9,385 nt of DNA, from the NCBI GenBank assembly GCA_030055545.1, contig JASFYK010000034.1:1-9385 (forward strand), read 5' to 3'. Position 1 is the first letter of the stretch. Every line of letters starts with the position of its first letter. Shown in pieces: positions 7,557-9,385 of this stretch. Below the pieces are notes generated by a model. That model had not been told where the DNA came from and made no database searches. It saw nothing but the letters and a program-made list of their open reading frames with translations. This DNA is from Thermoproteota archaeon. Its GTDB lineage: Archaea > Thermoproteota > Methanomethylicia > Methanomethylicales > Methanomethylicaceae. A program made the translations under genes and the position numbers.

Positions 7557-7569
7557 TTTTTTAATTTTT
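7557..7569 (+). terminator. Poly-T terminator after HdrD-like gene
   Basis: Six T residues, two A residues and five more T residues follow the TAA stop directly, with no hairpin before them. Intrinsic termination in archaea relies on such T-runs in the non-template strand. It lies in the 33-base gap between this gene and the convergent PDCD5-like gene. Confidence 0.65.
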
Positions 7570-7589
7570 GAATTTATGGAAAACGGCTA

Positions 7590-7982
7590 CTAATCCTCGC
7601 CCTTGAACTTCTTGCTGAGGGGGACGCGCTTTCCGTCCTTTATGTATGTTATCGATGTCTCGAGCCGAACAGGCATGCCCAAGTTGCAGAAAAGCTCGTA
7701 GAGGTCCTCGCCTGGAATATCCTCGGTGAGCTTTCCCGTCTTGAACAGCTTGGCAATGTACTTGACAACCTCCATAGTAGCGTTCGGATACTGGGAGAGC
7801 GCTGCCTCCAGAACCTCGGGTCCCCTTCCGACCAGACGCCTTTTGACGACGGACAGAGGATCCTCCTCAACCTTCTTAGGTGTTTCTGCCTCTTCCTTTT
7901 TCATTGCTGCGATCCTGCGCTCCATCTCGAGGAGCTTGCGCTTTTTTATAATCTCGATCTCGTCGTCCGAGTCAGCGGTCAT
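7590..7982 (-). CDS. PDCD5/TFAR19-like DNA-binding protein (tentative)
   Basis: A 130-residue, highly charged protein. It begins with a helix of the form DDEIEIIKKRKLLEMERR (6-23), like the first helix of PDCD5-related archaeal proteins (EELEEIRKRKLEEL type). A Lys/Glu linker (25-48) follows, then a helical core in which VVKYIAKLFKTGKLTEDI (72-89) resembles the PDCD5 pattern VENYLIQMARYGQLSEKV, and a C-terminal part, MPVRLETSITYIKDGKR (103-119), not usual in the family. PDCD5 relatives are small nucleic-acid-binding or chaperone-associated proteins. The start at 7982 is chosen over the ATG at 8009 because GGAGGG lies just upstream of it and a TATA element near 8028 would place the transcript start after 8009. 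Convergent with the HdrD-like gene. The family call rests on pattern similarity alone. Confidence 0.55.
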   Translation of the reverse strand: MTADSDDEIEIIKKRKLLEMERRIAAMKKEEAETPKKVEEDPLSVVKRRLVGRGPEVLEAALSQYPNATMEVVKYIAKLFKTGKLTEDIPGEDLYELFCNLGMPVRLETSITYIKDGKRVPLSKKFKGED

Positions 7983-7990
7983 ATTGAATG

Positions 7991-7997
7991 CCCTCCG
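7991..7997 (-). promoter_or_regulatory. Ribosome binding site deciding the start at 7982
   Basis: CGGAGGG on the minus strand ends eight bases before the ATG at 7980-7982. The longer reading from the ATG at 8007-8009 would place this strong site inside the coding sequence and has no ribosome binding site of its own. Confidence 0.6.
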
Positions 7998-8023
7998 AGA
8001 TAATTGCATTGGTCAGAAATAAG

Positions 8024-8032
8024 CTTTTTATC
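8024..8032 (-). promoter_or_regulatory. TATA box of the PDCD5-like gene
   Basis: GATAAAAAG on the minus strand, centred near 8028. With archaeal spacing the transcript should start near 8002, just before the ribosome binding site at 7991-7997, giving a leader of about 20 bases. This agrees with a start codon at 7982. Confidence 0.45.
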
Positions 8033-8073
8033 TGATGCTCCGAAAGCCATGCTCGAGTCTAGGGATTAGTGAA

Positions 8074-8091
8074 GGGCGGCAAAAACCGCTC
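8074..8091 (-). terminator. Weak hairpin with T5 run downstream of hjc
   Basis: On the minus strand a six-pair stem (one G-T pair) closes a TTTTTG loop about 50 bases after the hjc stop. A further TTTT run lies just before it at 8096-8099. Together they may end the AIM24-nudix-hjc transcript. The remaining part of the 159-base gap (7983-8141) shows no gene or tRNA; it also holds the TATA box and ribosome binding site of the PDCD5-like gene. Confidence 0.3.
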
Positions 8092-8141
8092 GAACAAAAT
8101 GGCGGGGAGAATGTGGTGTCGCTTCGGTCCCAGCGGTTCTT

Positions 8142-8654
8142 TCAGGTACTGCTGTCTGATTCGCTTTCCCTTCTGCCTTTGACCTTGAATGGCGGCGAGT
8201 AGTCGGGCAGGTCGTTCCCCCTCTCGTAGTGGCAGCATATGGTCTGCCCTCTAAGGGAGTCCCACATATCCTCGGGGACCAGCTTGTAGAACTCCCTGAG
8301 TTCCCTTCTGAGATAGCCATCCCCCTTCCGCTTCTTTGAGAGGAACTTGAATGCCAGCACTATCCTCCGCTTTGGGTATAGCTTGAATCCATTGATGAGG
8401 AATATGTCCCTCTCGATCTGGTCCCACTCGACATAAAGGTGATCCTTTGCCCCAGCTTTCGCCTCCACAACATCTAGCTCTCCTGTGCTGTCGTTAGTGG
8501 CCATCACGTCCGGGAGAAAAGCGCTGTTCCCGCCGGTTCGGTATGACCACCACCCAGCCGCCCGGTATCTCTTTACGAGTTCGCGCTCGAACCCCTGCCC
8601 CCTGCTCTTCCTGATGCGGGAAACGTGCACGCTATCTTGTCCCAATCCCTTCAC
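8142..8654 (-). CDS. hjc: Archaeal Holliday junction resolvase Hjc, with C-terminal extension
   Basis: A 170-residue protein whose first two thirds match Hjc, the dimeric endonuclease that cuts four-way DNA junctions in archaeal recombination and fork repair. The metal-dependent nuclease residues are present: E23 in GQGFERELVK, D49 in LPDVMA, and E64/K66 in VVEAKAG, the E-D-ExK set of the restriction-endonuclease-like fold. Hjc enzymes are usually about 120-145 residues; here about 45 extra residues follow the core, ending in a polar Ser/Glu/Asp tail. The start is a GTG whose last two bases begin the TGA of the upstream Nudix gene (GTGA overlap), with GGGGAAA about 11 bases upstream. An alternative GTG lies eight codons in. 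It is the last gene of its operon. Confidence 0.85.
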   Translation of the reverse strand: MKGLGQDSVHVSRIRKSRGQGFERELVKRYRAAGWWSYRTGGNSAFLPDVMATNDSTGELDVVEAKAGAKDHLYVEWDQIERDIFLINGFKLYPKRRIVLAFKFLSKKRKGDGYLRRELREFYKLVPEDMWDSLRGQTICCHYERGNDLPDYSPPFKVKGRRESESDSST

Positions 8655-9199
8655 CCCTTGGCTTTCCCCATGAACCTATCTAAGAAGAGTATCCCTATCG
8701 CAGTCTTCGCGTCCTCTATCTCGTTATCCCTGACCATCTCAACGGCCTTCGAGAGCGGGACAAACATCGAATCTATCTCCTCGTCATCATCGAGCCTCTT
8801 CGAGGACTTCTTCAGTCCCCTAGCCAAGAATAGGTGGATGATCTCTGTGCTGTACCCAGGAGCAACATAGAAGCTGAACACCTGCTCCATCTTGTCTGCG
8901 GAATATCCGGTCTCCTCAGTCAGTTCTCTCCTAGCGCAGTCCTCTGGTGCCTCGCCTTTTTCTATCGTCCCAGCCGGGATCTCCCATATCACTCGCTTCG
9001 CCGTGTGCCTATACTGTCTCTCAAGAAGAATTTTGTCGCCTTCCAAGGCCACGACGGCAACGGCTCCAGGGTGGATTACAGTTTCCCTGTGGGTTAGCCT
9101 TCCGCTGGGCAAACGGACCTCGTCGACCTGGAGGCTTATTATTCTGCCAGAAAAAATATGGGAGGATGAGACAGCATCTTCCAAGGATGGCACCTTCAT
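8651..9199 (-). CDS. nudF: Nudix hydrolase, probable ADP-ribose pyrophosphatase
   Basis: A 182-residue protein with a complete Nudix box at 77-99 (G77, E83, R91-E92-L93, E95-E96, G98), the magnesium-binding catalytic element. A proline (P114) sits 16 residues after the box glycine, within VAPGYSTE, as is characteristic of ADP-ribose pyrophosphatases, which split ADP-ribose to AMP and ribose 5-phosphate. The N-terminal part, SGRIISLQVDEVRLPSG, is also typical of that group. I chose the ATG at 9197-9199 because it forms an ATGA overlap with the stop of the upstream AIM24 gene and brings the N-terminus in line with the family; an in-frame ATG at 9236-9238 would add 13 residues (MDPYRAARPVQSK) encoded inside the upstream gene. 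The substrate is inferred from the motif; other nucleoside-diphosphate compounds are possible. Confidence 0.88.
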   Translation of the reverse strand: MKVPSLEDAVSSSHIFSGRIISLQVDEVRLPSGRLTHRETVIHPGAVAVVALEGDKILLERQYRHTAKRVIWEIPAGTIEKGEAPEDCARRELTEETGYSADKMEQVFSFYVAPGYSTEIIHLFLARGLKKSSKRLDDDEEIDSMFVPLSKAVEMVRDNEIEDAKTAIGILFLDRFMGKAKG

Positions 9200-9384
9200 C
9201 TTGCTCTGGACTGGACGCGCGGCTCTATAAGGGTCCATAACCAGTCTGCGAATTCACGCGGGTTCTTTGTCTGCAGGAGGACTTCGCCTGGCCCCGTTAT
9301 CCGGGTGACAAGACCCTCGCCGCTGAGCAACGTCTCCTTCATTCCCCCGAAGCGTTCGACCCTGTAGGTGCACGTGTTGTTGAA
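9196..9384 (-). CDS. AIM24-family (TIGR00266-like) protein, C-terminal part
   Basis: A reading frame entering from the right edge of the window encodes 62 residues and ends at the TGA at 9196-9198. It shows ERFGGMKETLLSGEGLV, ITGPGEVLLQTKNPREF and a short helical end, the closing strands of the AIM24/DUF124 beta-roll family. The function of prokaryotic members is poorly defined; the mitochondrial homologue is linked to inner-membrane organisation. It is the most upstream visible gene of the operon with the Nudix and hjc genes, and its stop overlaps the chosen Nudix start by four bases. The N-terminal majority lies outside the window. It was recognised from sequence pattern alone. Confidence 0.7.
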   Translation of the reverse strand, partial: FNNTCTYRVERFGGMKETLLSGEGLVTRITGPGEVLLQTKNPREFADWLWTLIEPRVQSRAR

Positions 9385-9385
9385 T

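Noticed and set aside
7983..8009. Nine-residue longer N-terminus for the PDCD5-like protein (ATG at 8007-8009)
   Set aside because: The strong ribosome binding site at 7991-7997 and the TATA box near 8028 both point to the inner ATG at 7982.
8070..8100. Possible tRNA T-arm (GTTCGA on the minus strand)
   Set aside because: No matching acceptor, D or anticodon stems around it, and the flanking stem does not pair as a T-arm.
8066..8320. 84-codon minus-strand frame at the end of hjc and into the gap
   Set aside because: Mostly a frame-shifted reading of hjc; low-complexity Thr/Ser/Arg composition and no ribosome binding site.
1..9385. CRISPR arrays, insertion sequences, integrases, toxin-antitoxin pairs or phage genes
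   Set aside because: No regularly spaced repeats, terminal inverted repeats or matching protein motifs were seen; the window reads as ordinary chromosomal archaeal sequence.

Overview
The window looks archaeal and most likely comes from a TACK-group (Thermoproteati) lineage. It carries an ESCRT-III/CdvB-type cell-division protein, an archaeal Holliday junction resolvase (Hjc), a PDCD5-like protein, TATA-box-like promoters, poly-T termination and several gene starts preceded by GGAGG-type ribosome binding sites. The bacterial-type chaperone trio GrpE-DnaK-DnaJ also occurs in many archaea. The richness in HdrD/LutA-type iron-sulfur proteins suggests an anaerobe. The sequence does not allow a finer taxonomic call.

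Layout. From 1 to 523 (+) lies the 3' part of an ESCRT-III-like gene. It converges on, and its 3' end overlaps by 11 bases, a minus-strand block running from 6315 down to 513: grpE, dnaK, dnaJ, then a lutA-like and a lutB-like gene. grpE and dnaK are one base apart. dnaJ follows dnaK after 78 bases that contain two inverted repeats. lutA follows dnaJ after 80 bases with a hairpin and a possible TATA box. lutA and lutB overlap by 14 bases. From 6447 to 7556 (+), divergent from grpE, lies an HdrD-like iron-sulfur protein that ends in a poly-T tract. Then come a PDCD5-like small protein (7590-7982, -) and a tightly coupled minus-strand operon: an AIM24-family gene cut by the window edge, a Nudix ADP-ribose pyrophosphatase, and Hjc. 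The last three are linked by ATGA and GTGA overlaps.

How the genes work together. GrpE, DnaK and DnaJ form a complete Hsp70 folding machine. The lutA/lutB pair and the HdrD-like protein are electron-transfer modules of the kind used in lactate/glycolate oxidation or thiol-disulfide chemistry. They flank the chaperone operon on both sides, but no lutC, flavoprotein dehydrogenase or membrane cytochrome is visible. Hjc resolves recombination intermediates, and the Nudix enzyme is probably a housekeeping ADP-ribose hydrolase.

I found no mobile element, CRISPR array, rRNA or tRNA, and no clearly new multi-gene system. The most notable points are a DnaK whose phosphate-binding motif has Ser where an active-site Asp is expected, a grpE promoter built from a tandem 15-base-period repeat around a palindromic TATA sequence, two gene starts that should probably be shortened, and a lutAB pair without lutC.
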